Source: an uncultured Flavobacterium sp.
GTDB lineage: Bacteria; Bacteroidota; Bacteroidia; Flavobacteriales; Flavobacteriaceae
Length of the DNA stretch: 64,000 nt
NCBI RefSeq assembly: GCF_963422545.1
Contig: NZ_OY730238.1
Coordinates: 1 to 64,000, forward strand
Reading direction: 5' to 3'
The first letter of the stretch is position 1, and each line of letters opens with the position of its first letter. The position numbers were made by a program, and so were the translations under genes. Positions 44,708 through 52,981 of this stretch are shown here, piece after piece. The notes under the pieces were generated by a model. That model did not search any database, was not told where the DNA came from, and saw nothing but the letters and a program-made list of their open reading frames with translations.

Positions 44708-46219
44708 ATGCGTCATTACTTTGTACTCTTCATTTTCGGTTTACTTTTAACTTTCAGTTCTTGCCGAACTGATTTTGATACTGTTGCCAGTTCCGGAGAT
44801 TTAAAGTTCTCAAAAGACACCGTTTATTTGGATACTGTTTTTAAGAACATAGGTTCCAGCACGTACCAACTTAAAGTATATAACAAAAGCAAAAATGATA
44901 TTTCGATTCCAACAGTTCAATTCAAAAAAGGTTTAAATTCAAAATACCGAATGACTGTTGACGGAATGAGCGGAAACAATGGTAAAATCTTTAATAATGT
45001 TACACTTCTCGCCAAAGACAGTCTGTATATTTTTATAGAAACCACGGCTGATATCACAGATGCTAATCCAACGGATTTTTTATATACCGATGAAATTCAG
45101 TTTGACAGCGGAGCAAATTTGCAGCAAGTAGCTTTAGTAACTTTAATTCAGGATGCTGTTTTTTTATATCCAAAACAAAACGCTGACGGAACTAAAGAAA
45201 AAATCAAAATTGACGGCAAAGATGTTGATGGTTTTTATTTGAATGATAATGATCCTGTTAATGGAAATGAATTGATTTTTACCAATCAAAAACCGTATGT
45301 TATCTATGGTTATGCAGGAGTTCCTCAAAATAAAACGGTGACTTTTAAAGCCGGAGCACGAGTGTTTTTTCACGCTAATTCAGGACTTTATGTCGATAAT
45401 AAAGCTTCACTACAAATTAACGGAGCTACCTCGATAACCGAAAAACTAGAAAATGAAGTTATTTTTGAAGGCGATCGATTAGAATCTCTTTACGATGATA
45501 TTCCCGGACAATGGAAATCTGTGATACTATCAAACGGAAGTACAAATCATGCTATAAATCATCTGACATTGAAAAATGCGATCAATGGTTTGGATATTAA
45601 AGGTCAAGACAATACCACAATTCAAATTAAAAATACTCAGATTTACAATTGCGCAGAATATGGAATTCTGGCTCAAAACGCCCGAATCAATGGCGAAAAC
45701 ATCGTGATTAATTATGCTGGTTTAGCAAGTTTATCCTGCATTTATGGCGGAAATTATGCTTTTGCACATTGTACTTTTAATAACAATTGGTCCGGTTCAC
45801 AATTTGCCGTGAATTTAAGTAACAGTTTGACCGGTGCAACTCCAGAGACAAATCCGTTGACTCAGGCAAGTTTCAATAATTGTATTATTTATGGTTCAAA
45901 TACCAATGAATTTAATTTGAGCAAAAATACCAATGCAGCATTTGTATATCAATTAAACAATTGTTTATTAAAATTTAGCAGTTCAAGCACAAATCCTGAT
46001 TATCAGTTTACCAAAGATCCGGAACATTACAATCAGATTATTCTAAATCAGAACCCAAAATTCTTTAATGTTTCTAAAAACAAACTGAATATTGACAATA
46101 CGTCTGCCGCTTTCGCGAAAGGAAATCAAGCCTATATCATTCCACTAGATATCATTGGAGCCACAAGAACTTCTCCACCAGATTTGGGCGCTTATCAAAG
46201 TGCTGCATTTCCTAAATAA
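44708..46219 (+). CDS. lipoprotein with possible parallel beta-helix domain
   Basis: I take ATG at 44708 as the start; a GTG at 44687 lies inside a repeat arm. The 503-residue protein has a lipobox (LLLTFSSC), so it is a lipoprotein. The N-terminal region (residues about 25-130) looks like an Ig-like segment (KFSKDTVYLDTVFKNIGSSTYQLKVYN). The central and C-terminal part has repeated N-rich strands (HLTLKNAINGLDIKGQ, TTIQIKNTQIYNCAEYG, GENIVINYAGLASL), which fits a right-handed beta-helix. Function unknown. Confidence 0.75.
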   Translation: MRHYFVLFIFGLLLTFSSCRTDFDTVASSGDLKFSKDTVYLDTVFKNIGSSTYQLKVYNKSKNDISIPTVQFKKGLNSKYRMTVDGMSGNNGKIFNNVTLLAKDSLYIFIETTADITDANPTDFLYTDEIQFDSGANLQQVALVTLIQDAVFLYPKQNADGTKEKIKIDGKDVDGFYLNDNDPVNGNELIFTNQKPYVIYGYAGVPQNKTVTFKAGARVFFHANSGLYVDNKASLQINGATSITEKLENEVIFEGDRLESLYDDIPGQWKSVILSNGSTNHAINHLTLKNAINGLDIKGQDNTTIQIKNTQIYNCAEYGILAQNARINGENIVINYAGLASLSCIYGGNYAFAHCTFNNNWSGSQFAVNLSNSLTGATPETNPLTQASFNNCIIYGSNTNEFNLSKNTNAAFVYQLNNCLLKFSSSSTNPDYQFTKDPEHYNQIILNQNPKFFNVSKNKLNIDNTSAAFAKGNQAYIIPLDIIGATRTSPPDLGAYQSAAFPK

Positions 46220-46531
46220 ACCGTTTTAACCATATAAGTTATATAAGAAAATTTAAGTTTTCTGCGCAAAATACAGCACACAGGTTTTACGGATTAAACT
46301 GATTATCGCTGATTGTTTTTCTAAAATGAACTTATATCACTTATATGGTTAAACAGAAAAAACTTTGTGTCTTCGCGCCTTCGCGGCAAAAAAAACACCC
46401 GTAAGAAAATATATCTAAAAATAATCTTCCCTTAACGCAACGCATTCATAAAAATACTAGATTTGTTACAATCAATAAATTAACTCACTAAAAATCAATT
46501 TATTATTAATCCAAATCAAACCTACGTTTTT
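46220..46531. other. 312-bp intergenic region holding repeat copy 2
   Basis: It contains the inverted-repeat element at 46224-46354 and then AT-rich DNA running to the start codon at 46532. No gene and no clear TAnnTTTG box are seen. Confidence 0.6.
46224..46354. repeat. inverted repeat (AACCATATAAG family, copy 2)
   Basis: Arms at 46224-46247 and 46331-46354 pair over 24 bases with two mismatches, and the outer sequence AACCATATAAG is the same as copy 1. The core differs, holding AGCACACAGG-like sequence. Confidence 0.8.
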
Positions 46532-48388
46532 ATGAAAAAACTCTACTCATTTCTATTATTATTCGCTTTTACGGCAACTTTTGCTCAAATTCCGTCCGGC
46601 TATTATAGCACTGCAACCGGAACTGGTTACACTTTAAAAACACAATTGTACAACATTATTAAAGGTCACACTGATAATGGATATGCTGGTTTGTACACCA
46701 CATACCAAACCTCTGACGTAGATAATTTTTATGAAAATGACGGAACTGTTCTGGACATGTATTCTGAAAATCCAGCAGGAACAGATCCTTATAATTACAG
46801 TACAGGATCTACACAAAGATGTGGAAGCTATTCTGTAGAAGGTGATTGTTATAACAGAGAACACATTATACCGCAATCTGTATTTAACTCGCAATCTCCA
46901 ATGGTTGCCGATGCTCATTTTATTGCCCCAACAGATGGAAAGGTAAATGGTGTTCGTTCAAATTACCCACATGGAGTTGTCAGTACGCCAACTTATATTT
47001 CTCAAAATGGAGGAAAATTGGGACCAAATTCAACATCAGGATATTCAGGAACTGTTTTTGAGCCAATCAATGAATTTAAAGGTGATATTGCCAGAATGTA
47101 TTTTTACTTTGCAACTCGTTATGAGAACACTGTTGCAGGATATTCATACGACATGTTTGATGGTTCAAGCAACAAAGTATTTACAACTGCTTTTTTAAAT
47201 ATTCTTTTAGCCTGGAATGCCCAAGATCCTGTAAGCGCAAGAGAAATTGCTCGAAATAATGCCATTTATGCACGCCAAAATAATAGAAATCCATATATCG
47301 ATCATCCTGAATATGTAAATCAAATATGGAATCCTTCTGCAGATACTCAGGCACCAACCGCTCCAACAAGTTTAGCTTCTACAACAAAAACAGCAACTTC
47401 GATTACAGTTGGCTGGACAGCATCTACGGATAATGTTGGCGTTACAGGATATAATGTATTTTCAAATGGAGTTTTAAAAACTACAGTTACTAGTTTAACA
47501 GCAACCATTACAGGCTTAACAGCTTCTACAAGTTATAATATTAATGTTACAGCCATAGACGCTGCAGGAAATACATCTGCTTCAAGCAATACAATTGCAG
47601 TAACTACCAGCGCAAGCGGTGGAACTGGCGGAACAGCAACCGATTTGCTTTTCTCTGAATATATTGAAGGTTCTGGAAATAATAAAGCTTTAGAAATTGC
47701 TAATAATACTGGCGTTTCTGTGAGTTTATCAGCTTATACTGTAAAAAAACAAACCAATGGTGCCGGAGCATGGAGCACAGGTTTAGCTTTGAGCGGATCA
47801 TTAGCCAGCGGAAGTAAATTTACGATCGTAAACAGTTTAATGGCATCAAGCTGCTACCCAACAAGTTCAGCAAATATATCTACAACTGCTACTGAATTAG
47901 CTTTTAATGGAAATGACGCTGTTGGTTTATTCAAAAACGGAGTTCTAATAGATATCATTGGAACTTTTAATGGCGGAACCGCAAATTTTGCCATAGATGT
48001 TACTTTAAGAAGAAAATCGACCGTTACTGCTCCTACCACGACTTTTAATTTGGCTTCTCAATGGGATTCATTTACTACAGATACCTGTTCAAACTTAGGT
48101 GCTAAACTAGTAAAAGATACAGCTCTTGAAACTACTGATGAAACTTCGCTTAATTTTAAAGGAATGATTTTATATCCAAATCCTTCTAACGGAAACTTCA
48201 CTATATATTTTAACACTATAGAAGCACCCTATTCTATCGAGATAATTTCAATATTAGGTCAGAAAGTATTTGAAAAATCAAATGTTACTGATTCATTATC
48301 TACGATAAATAATTTGCCAAAAGGCATCTACATTGTCCGAATTAATAAAGGTTCTGAAACTTTTAATAAAAAGATCATTATCAACTAA
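46532..48388 (+). CDS. T9SS-secreted endonuclease I-family nuclease with FN3 and lamin-tail domains
   Basis: The 618-residue protein has a signal peptide (residues 1-18). The nuclease (about 20-265) has the metal-binding NREHIIPQSVF of the endonuclease I family, plus HFIAPTDGKVNGVRSNYPHG. Next come a fibronectin type III domain (about 275-360) and a lamin-tail-like domain (about 372-520, FSEYIEGSGNNKALEIANNTG). The C-terminus is a T9SS type A sorting domain (about 545-618, LYPNPSNGNFTIYF and GIYIVRINKGSETFNKKIIIN-type ending). It is thus secreted across the outer membrane, for degrading extracellular DNA or RNA. Confidence 0.92.
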   Translation: MKKLYSFLLLFAFTATFAQIPSGYYSTATGTGYTLKTQLYNIIKGHTDNGYAGLYTTYQTSDVDNFYENDGTVLDMYSENPAGTDPYNYSTGSTQRCGSYSVEGDCYNREHIIPQSVFNSQSPMVADAHFIAPTDGKVNGVRSNYPHGVVSTPTYISQNGGKLGPNSTSGYSGTVFEPINEFKGDIARMYFYFATRYENTVAGYSYDMFDGSSNKVFTTAFLNILLAWNAQDPVSAREIARNNAIYARQNNRNPYIDHPEYVNQIWNPSADTQAPTAPTSLASTTKTATSITVGWTASTDNVGVTGYNVFSNGVLKTTVTSLTATITGLTASTSYNINVTAIDAAGNTSASSNTIAVTTSASGGTGGTATDLLFSEYIEGSGNNKALEIANNTGVSVSLSAYTVKKQTNGAGAWSTGLALSGSLASGSKFTIVNSLMASSCYPTSSANISTTATELAFNGNDAVGLFKNGVLIDIIGTFNGGTANFAIDVTLRRKSTVTAPTTTFNLASQWDSFTTDTCSNLGAKLVKDTALETTDETSLNFKGMILYPNPSNGNFTIYFNTIEAPYSIEIISILGQKVFEKSNVTDSLSTINNLPKGIYIVRINKGSETFNKKIIIN

Positions 48389-48411
48389 TTAAAATGAGTG
48401 CTTACTAAGCT

Positions 48412-48438
48412 AAAAGCGGCAATATTGCCGCTTTTTTT
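48412..48438 (+). terminator. intrinsic terminator after the nuclease
   Basis: AAAAGCGGCAAT and its reverse complement meet with no loop bases beyond the palindrome centre (48412-48435), followed by T residues. Confidence 0.88.
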
Positions 48439-48461
48439 GTTTTTACTGCGAAGCTGTTTTT

Positions 48462-48570
48462 ACCATATAAGTGATATAAGTTCATTTTAGAAGGACGAAT
48501 AATACATACCTAATTTTTTATCTCGCAAAATTCACACAGCAATTAAATGAACTTATATCACTTATATGGT
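48462..48570. repeat. inverted repeat (AACCATATAAG family, copy 3)
   Basis: Arms of 26 bases at 48462-48487 and 48545-48570 are exact reverse complements. The inner sequence GTGATATAAG differs by one base from copy 1 (GTTATATAAG). It lies just before the purL promoter. Confidence 0.85.
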
Positions 48571-48615
48571 TCAAAAAACCACCTTTATTTTTTTTCTAAA
48601 GAGTTTGTTATCAAA

Positions 48616-48647
48616 TTTGCGCTTACTATTTATTTACACTAAATTTG
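48616..48647 (+). promoter_or_regulatory. promoter of purL
   Basis: TTTG (48616-48619) and the -7 box TAAATTTG (48640-48647) are 20 bp apart, a good match to the Bacteroidota promoter consensus. The ATG at 48677 is 29 bp downstream, which supports that start. Confidence 0.75.
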
Positions 48648-48676
48648 CACCTCAATACAACAAACTACACATCACA

Positions 48677-51600
48677 ATGATCCATTTCTTTGAAAACCAA
48701 AGCAAAACTGTTTTTGCAGTACAAACGCAAAACGAAATTTCGGCTCAAGACATTTCAAAACTAAACTGGCTTTTTGCCAACTCTAATAAGATCGAAAAAT
48801 CCGCCTTGACGGATTTTTTTGTTGGTCCACGTGCCACTATGATCACACCTTGGAGTACAAATGCTGTAGAAATTACTCAAAATATGGGTATTCCGGGCAT
48901 CATCAGAATTGAAGAATTTCATCCTGCAACGGAAGATTTTACTGATTTTGATCCGATGCTTTTTCAAAAATTCAATCAATTAGATCAGGAAATTTTCACG
49001 ATTAATGTTCAACCGGAACCAATTCTGGAAATTGATGATATTGCTGCTTACAACAAAACAGAAGGTTTGGCTTTAAGCCAGGAAGAAGTAGATTACCTAG
49101 ATAATCTTGCTGTAAAAATAGGAAGAAAGCTAACAGATTCTGAGATTTTTGCTTTCTCACAAGCAAACTCTGAACACTGTCGTCACAAGATTTTCAACGG
49201 AACTTTTGTTATTGACGGCGAAGAAAAAGAAACTTCTCTTTTCAAATTAATCAAAAAAACATCACAGGAAAATCCTAACGGTATAGTTTCTGCTTACAAA
49301 GACAACGTTGCTTTTGTAAAAGGACCAAAAGTGCAGCAGTTTGCACCTAAAACAGCTGACAAACCTGATTTTTACGAAATAAAAGAATTTGATTCTGTTA
49401 TTTCATTAAAAGCAGAAACACACAATTTCCCAACAACTGTTGAGCCTTTTAACGGAGCTGCGACAGGTTCTGGAGGAGAAATTCGTGACCGTTTAGCCGG
49501 AGGACAAGGTTCATTGCCATTAGCAGGAACTGCAGTTTACATGACTTCATATTCTCGTTTGAATAATGAAAGAAAATGGGAAAATGCTGTTGAAGAAAGA
49601 AAATGGTTGTACCAAACTCCAATGGATATTTTGATCAAAGCTTCAAACGGAGCTTCTGATTTTGGAAATAAATTCGGGCAACCGCTTATTACAGGTTCAG
49701 TTTTAACTTTCGAACATTCAGAAAACGACCGTAAAATTGGTTACGATAAAGTAATCATGCAAGCGGGAGGAATTGGTTACGGAAAATTAGATCAGGCAAT
49801 CAAAAAGAAGCCACAAGAAGGAGATAAAATCGTAATTCTTGGTGGAGAAAATTATAGAATCGGAATGGGTGGTGCTGCGGTTTCATCTGCAGATACTGGA
49901 GCTTTTGGTTCAGGAATCGAATTAAATGCAATTCAGCGTTCGAATCCTGAAATGCAAAAACGAGCTGCTAATGCGATTCGTGGTTTAGTAGAAAGCGACA
50001 ATAACCCAATTGTTTCTATTCACGATCACGGAGCTGGAGGACACTTAAACTGTCTTTCGGAATTGGTGGAAGAAACAGGAGGTTTGATCGATTTAGACAA
50101 ATTACCGGTTGGAGATCCAACACTTTCTGCAAAAGAAATTATTGGTAACGAATCTCAGGAAAGAATGGGATTGGTTATTGGTCAAAAAGATATTGATACT
50201 TTACAAAGAATTGCTGACAGAGAGCGTTCGCCAATGTATCAGGTTGGAGATGTAACGGGAGATCACCGTTTTACTTTCGAATCAAAATCTACTGGTTCAA
50301 AACCGATGGATTATGCTTTAGAAGATTTCTTCGGAAGTTCTCCAAAAACGGTTATGACAGACAAAACTGTTGACAGAAAATATGCTGATGTAGCTTATAC
50401 TTCAGCAGATTTCGAAAAATATTTACAAGATGTTTTACGTCTTGAAGCAGTTGCCTCAAAAGACTGGTTAACAAACAAAGTTGACCGTTGTGTGGGTGGA
50501 AAAGTAGCTAAACAACAAAATGCAGGACCTTTGCAATTGCCTTTGAATAATGTTGGAGTTATGGCTCTGGATTATTTAGGTAAAGAAGGAATTGCAACTT
50601 CTATTGGCCACGCTCCTATTTCAGCTTTAATTGATCCGGTTGCAGGAAGTAGAAATGCTATTGCCGAATCGCTATCAAACATTGTTTGGGCGCCAATTAA
50701 AGATGGTTTAAAAGGTATTTCATTATCTGCAAACTGGATGTGGGCTTGTAAAAATGAAGGTGAAGACGCTCGTTTGTACGCTGCTGTTGAAGGTTGTTCA
50801 GATTTTGCAATCGAATTGGGAATCAATATTCCGACAGGAAAAGATTCACTTTCGATGAAACAAAAATATCCAAACGACGAAGTAATTGCGCCGGGAACGG
50901 TTATTATTTCGGCTGGAGGAAATTGTACAGATATTAGAAAAGTAGTTGAACCAGTTTTACAGAAAAACGGAGATTCTATTTATTATATCAATTTGTCTCA
51001 GGATAATTTCAAACTTGGAGGTTCTTCTTTTGCACAAATTAGAAACACAATCGGAAACGAAACTTCTACTATAAAAGATGCTTCTTTCTTCAAAAATGCA
51101 TTTAATACCATTCAGGAATTAATCGGCGAAAGCCAAATTCTTGCCGGACACGATATCGGAAGCGGTGGTTTAATTACTACTTTATTAGAATTGTGTTTTG
51201 CTGATATTAATCTTGGAGCTAAAATTGATTTCAGCGCTTTCGCGGAAAAAGATTTATTGAAAATTCTTTTCGCAGAAAACATTGGAATCGTATTCCAGGC
51301 AAAATCTGATGCGGCTGTTGAAGCTAAATTGAAAGCTAATAATATCGAATTCTTCAAAATTGGTTCAGTTCAAAATACTGCAACTTTGGAATTTGGAGAT
51401 TACAAATTGGATATTCCAACTTACAGAGATATTTGGTTTGAAACTTCTTATTTATTAGATCAAAAACAATCTAAAAACGGAAGAGCTCAGGCACGTTTCG
51501 AAAATTATAAAAATCAGGTTTTACAATATACTTTCCCTTCTCACTTTACAGGAAAAAAACCGGTAATCGACGCTTCGAAACCAAAACCTAAAGCAGCGAT

Positions 51601-52330
51601 TATTCGTGAAAAAGGAAGTAATTCTGAGCGTGAAATGGCAAATGCAATGTACTTGGCAGGATTTGATGTAAAAGACGTTCACATGACTGATTTGATTTCT
51701 GGTCGTGAAACTCTTGAAGATATTCAGTTTATTGGTGCTGTTGGAGGATTCTCTAACTCAGATGTTTTAGGTTCTGCTAAAGGTTGGGCGGGAGCTTTCT
51801 TATACAACGAAAAAGCAAAAACAGCTTTGGATAATTTCTTTAAAAGAGAAGATACTTTATCTGTTGGAATCTGTAACGGATGTCAATTGTTTATGGAATT
51901 GGAAGTTATCAATCCGGAGCATGAAGTTCATGGAAAACTGTTGCACAATGAGAGCCAAAAACACGAAAGTATCTTTACATCTGTAAAAGTTCAGGAAAAC
52001 AATTCGGTTATGTTATCGACATTGGCCGGAAGTACTTTAGGAGTTTGGGTTTCTCACGGAGAAGGAAAATTCAATTTACCTCTTGCTGAAGAAAACTACA
52101 ACATTATTTCTAAATATGCTTACGAAGGTTATCCTGCAAATCCTAACGGTTCTGATTACAACACAGCTATGATGTGCGATAAAACCGGAAGACATTTGGT
52201 GATGATGCCTCATATTGAGCGTTCGACTTTCCAATGGAACTGGGCTCATTATCCAAAAGACAGAAACGACGAAGTTTCGCCTTGGCATGAAGCTTTTGTT
52301 AATGCAAGAAAATGGATTGAAAAAATCTAA
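48677..52330 (+). CDS. purL: phosphoribosylformylglycinamidine synthase
   Basis: PurL makes FGAM from FGAR, glutamine and ATP in purine synthesis. I take ATG at 48677 because the promoter is just upstream of it and the usual opening (FFENQSKTVFAVQ) starts there; a longer frame from 48566 crosses a repeat. The protein has 1217 residues, the normal fused length: the N-terminal and ATP-binding parts (HCRHKIFNG, KAETHNFPTTVEPFNGAATGSGG), and a C-terminal glutamine amidotransferase with catalytic Cys1066 in GICNGCQLF. A terminator follows at 52346. Confidence 0.96.
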   Translation: MIHFFENQSKTVFAVQTQNEISAQDISKLNWLFANSNKIEKSALTDFFVGPRATMITPWSTNAVEITQNMGIPGIIRIEEFHPATEDFTDFDPMLFQKFNQLDQEIFTINVQPEPILEIDDIAAYNKTEGLALSQEEVDYLDNLAVKIGRKLTDSEIFAFSQANSEHCRHKIFNGTFVIDGEEKETSLFKLIKKTSQENPNGIVSAYKDNVAFVKGPKVQQFAPKTADKPDFYEIKEFDSVISLKAETHNFPTTVEPFNGAATGSGGEIRDRLAGGQGSLPLAGTAVYMTSYSRLNNERKWENAVEERKWLYQTPMDILIKASNGASDFGNKFGQPLITGSVLTFEHSENDRKIGYDKVIMQAGGIGYGKLDQAIKKKPQEGDKIVILGGENYRIGMGGAAVSSADTGAFGSGIELNAIQRSNPEMQKRAANAIRGLVESDNNPIVSIHDHGAGGHLNCLSELVEETGGLIDLDKLPVGDPTLSAKEIIGNESQERMGLVIGQKDIDTLQRIADRERSPMYQVGDVTGDHRFTFESKSTGSKPMDYALEDFFGSSPKTVMTDKTVDRKYADVAYTSADFEKYLQDVLRLEAVASKDWLTNKVDRCVGGKVAKQQNAGPLQLPLNNVGVMALDYLGKEGIATSIGHAPISALIDPVAGSRNAIAESLSNIVWAPIKDGLKGISLSANWMWACKNEGEDARLYAAVEGCSDFAIELGINIPTGKDSLSMKQKYPNDEVIAPGTVIISAGGNCTDIRKVVEPVLQKNGDSIYYINLSQDNFKLGGSSFAQIRNTIGNETSTIKDASFFKNAFNTIQELIGESQILAGHDIGSGGLITTLLELCFADINLGAKIDFSAFAEKDLLKILFAENIGIVFQAKSDAAVEAKLKANNIEFFKIGSVQNTATLEFGDYKLDIPTYRDIWFETSYLLDQKQSKNGRAQARFENYKNQVLQYTFPSHFTGKKPVIDASKPKPKAAIIREKGSNSEREMANAMYLAGFDVKDVHMTDLISGRETLEDIQFIGAVGGFSNSDVLGSAKGWAGAFLYNEKAKTALDNFFKREDTLSVGICNGCQLFMELEVINPEHEVHGKLLHNESQKHESIFTSVKVQENNSVMLSTLAGSTLGVWVSHGEGKFNLPLAEENYNIISKYAYEGYPANPNGSDYNTAMMCDKTGRHLVMMPHIERSTFQWNWAHYPKDRNDEVSPWHEAFVNARKWIEKI

Positions 52331-52345
52331 AAAACATATTTTATT

Positions 52346-52380
52346 AAAAAAGCGTTCGAATCATCGAACGCTTTTTTTTT
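52346..52380 (+). terminator. intrinsic terminator of purL
   Basis: A 14-bp stem (AAAAAAGCGTTCGA with its complement) closes an ATCA loop (52360-52363) and is followed by T residues. Confidence 0.92.
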
Positions 52381-52450
52381 ACGACAACCCGAGCGATAAC
52401 AGGTGAAGTAATTTTACGAATTTCCCCCAAAAAATTCGTACTCTGTTTTT

Positions 52451-52564
52451 AACCGCAAAGTTCTCAAAGTTAGAGTCAATACAATCCCGATAGCTATCGG
52501 GATTGCGGACTTTGTGTTTTTATAAAATCCAATATGTATAAAAAACTTTGCGTGCTTTGCGGTT
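52451..52564. repeat. nested inverted repeat (AACCGCAAAG outside, CCCGATAGCTATCGGG inside)
   Basis: Outer arms AACCGCAAAG (52451-52460) and CTTTGCGGTT (52555-52564) are perfect. Inside is a 24-base perfect palindrome at 52482-52505. The shorter core CCGATAGCTATCGG also occurs at 63305-63318. Confidence 0.8.
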
Positions 52565-52834
52565 AAATTTATCCTTAATTTTTATAGCTCCACCCTTTTT
52601 GATCCGCAAAAATTCGACCTCTCAATCTGTGTAAAAACATGCCCCAGCGCTATCCCTAAGCTGAGGCATTATTTTGAAATTTGCGACAATATTTATACCT
52701 GGTTTCCCTCCAGTTTATTGATAAAAAGCAGTTTACAATTAATTTAATTCAAAATTAATGTCTACTTGTTTGCTTTTCGGCTTTCGCATTTTAATAAAAT
52801 AAAAGTAGTATTGCTGCTTTTTAAATAGCCAGTG

Positions 52835-52875
52835 GTTTTTCCCGTTTCTTATAGGGGAAAAACACCCTTTTTTTA
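52835..52875 (+). terminator. terminator-like hairpin of an unknown transcript
   Basis: A 9-bp stem GTTTTTCCC with GGGAAAAAC (52835-52843 and 52855-52863) is followed by CCCTTTTTTTT. There is no gene that ends just upstream, so it may belong to a small RNA or act as a leader attenuator of the TonB gene. Confidence 0.5.
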
Positions 52876-52969
52876 TTCCTCAAAAAAAATCCATAAAAAT
52901 TAAATATCATCTAAGACTAATTTAATAATATCTTAAGGCAGTTTAAGCACGCGAATTTACAGGGATAAA

Positions 52970-52977
52970 TATCTTTG
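52970..52977 (+). promoter_or_regulatory. -7-like box directly before the TonB-receptor start
   Basis: TATCTTTG matches TAnnTTTG but ends only 4 bp before the ATG at 52982. If used, the transcript would be almost leaderless. A -33 TTG is not seen. Confidence 0.35.
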
Positions 52978-52981
52978 CCGT

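Larger units (their letters stand above)
52331..52981. other. 651-bp intergenic region: three hairpin signals, no gene seen
   Basis: After the purL terminator come a CTTTGCGGTT inverted repeat (52451-52564), an unpaired minus-strand-like hairpin at 52639-52658, AT-rich DNA, and a plus-strand hairpin with T run at 52835-52875. Short frames exist (for example 14-16 codons around 52740-52800) but none is supported. A small RNA is possible because a terminator-like hairpin has no gene upstream of it. Confidence 0.5.

Noticed and set aside
48566..48676. Longer N-terminus for PurL
   Set aside because: It would pass through repeat copy 3 and lie upstream of the promoter; the family start is at 48677.
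52739..52789. 16-codon frame on the minus strand in the purL-TonB gap
   Set aside because: No promoter box and no close terminator were found, so it could be chance.
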